The position numbers and the translations under genes were made by a program. This document shows positions 63,770 to 64,000 of a stretch of DNA of 64,000 nt, one piece after another. The stretch lies in assembly GCA_963754285.1 (NCBI GenBank), contig CAVWFN010000004.1:180507-244506 (forward strand). Reading direction: 5' to 3'. The notes under the pieces are model-generated. The model was not told the DNA's origin. It worked only from the letters and a program-made list of their open reading frames with translations, and made no database searches. How positions within the stretch are numbered: position 1 is the first letter of the stretch; the number at the start of each line of letters is the position of its first letter. This DNA comes from RYN-133 sp963754285 (GTDB lineage Bacteria; Actinomycetota; Actinomycetes; Mycobacteriales; Jatrophihabitantaceae).

Positions 63770-64000
63770 GACTCGGTTGCGCAGCGAATGAGCATCGCAG
63801 ACACCTCGGGTGAGAGGCCGTCGATCATGCCCGGCTGCGAACGAATGCTCTGGCGGCTTGTCGGGCCACCGTCCCGGGCTGGCTAGGTCCCAGCCACTGC
63901 GACTCTACGCGGCTCGACGTGAGCGCTGTCGTGCTCTGCTGCCTGTGCGCTGAACGCTGGCGTCGCCGGTCAGCTGCCGGGCGTCGCCTGCCAATGGAAG
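63770..64000. other. right edge, no gene recognised
   Basis: I see no supported coding frame, RNA or strong repeat in these 231 bases. They should include the promoter of the DMT gene; the remainder may be the end of a gene outside the window. Confidence 0.4.

Overview
This is a 64 kb piece of a high-GC actinomycete chromosome. The evidence is GTG/TTG starts, a Crp-ArsA-ponA2 block in the Mycobacterium tuberculosis Rv3676-Rv3683 order, GAF-ANTAR proteins, DUF5994, a mycosin-like protease and a leuA leader peptide of actinobacterial type. The genus cannot be fixed from sequence alone; a soil or rock Frankineae/Jatrophihabitans-like organism would fit. The assembly carries many single-base errors. 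At least eight genes are restored to family-typical proteins by removing one extra base (crp, ridA, the first arsA, the hybrid kinase, one ANTAR gene and others), so most broken genes here look like assembly faults rather than decay. The errors cluster at 0.5-4.0 kb and 46.5-47.2 kb.

Layout. 0-9.2 kb: crp, MBL hydrolase, NUDIX, RidA, two ArsA-type ATPases, a bifunctional PBP with PASTA domain and two in-frame TAG codons, YqeY and a metallophosphoesterase; the whiB4 usually found here is absent. 9.2-12.6 kb: tRNA-Pro, a small hairpin repeat array, a Wzz/BY-kinase-like protein lacking the Walker A lysine, and a long coiled-coil protein. 12.7-24.8 kb: def, asd, lysC, homocysteine methyltransferase, a membrane protein, a putrescine/GABA block (gabT, aldehyde dehydrogenase, permease, Lrp regulator), then a leader peptide and leuA. 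24.8-29.0 kb: an ECF sigma factor with its membrane partner and a DUF3253 protein bracketed by two related nested palindromes, then a mycosin-like protease. 29.0-32.1 kb: housekeeping recR, ybaB, dnaX, ffs and tRNA-Ser.

32.1-43.2 kb: GT87 mannosyltransferase, diguanylate cyclase, two MFS carriers, hydrolase, universal stress protein, a MEDS/HATPase anti-sigma-type protein, and a three-gene signalling operon (receiver-PP2C phosphatase, CHASE3 histidine kinase, Rcp1-like receiver). 43.3-48.7 kb is the most accessory-looking part: yceI with a clear promoter and operator, a VOC protein, an intact retron-type reverse transcriptase with a strongly structured leader, and a large secreted repeat protein divergent from it. 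48.7-53.3 kb: a PadR-ABC ATPase-FtsX permease operon with a nested palindromic operator, and hemolysin III.

53.4-57.1 kb holds three GAF-ANTAR proteins, an orphan sigma-region-4-like protein, a small Cys-rich protein and DUF5994. 57.1-63.8 kb is an aromatic ring-cleavage cluster: LigJ-like hydratase, LigK-like aldolase, a type I extradiol dioxygenase, MFS carrier, a cytosolic ModA-like protein and a GntR regulator with ATTGT/ACAAT operators, followed by a DMT transporter. Together dioxygenase, LigJ and LigK would turn a gallate-like triol into pyruvate and oxaloacetate.
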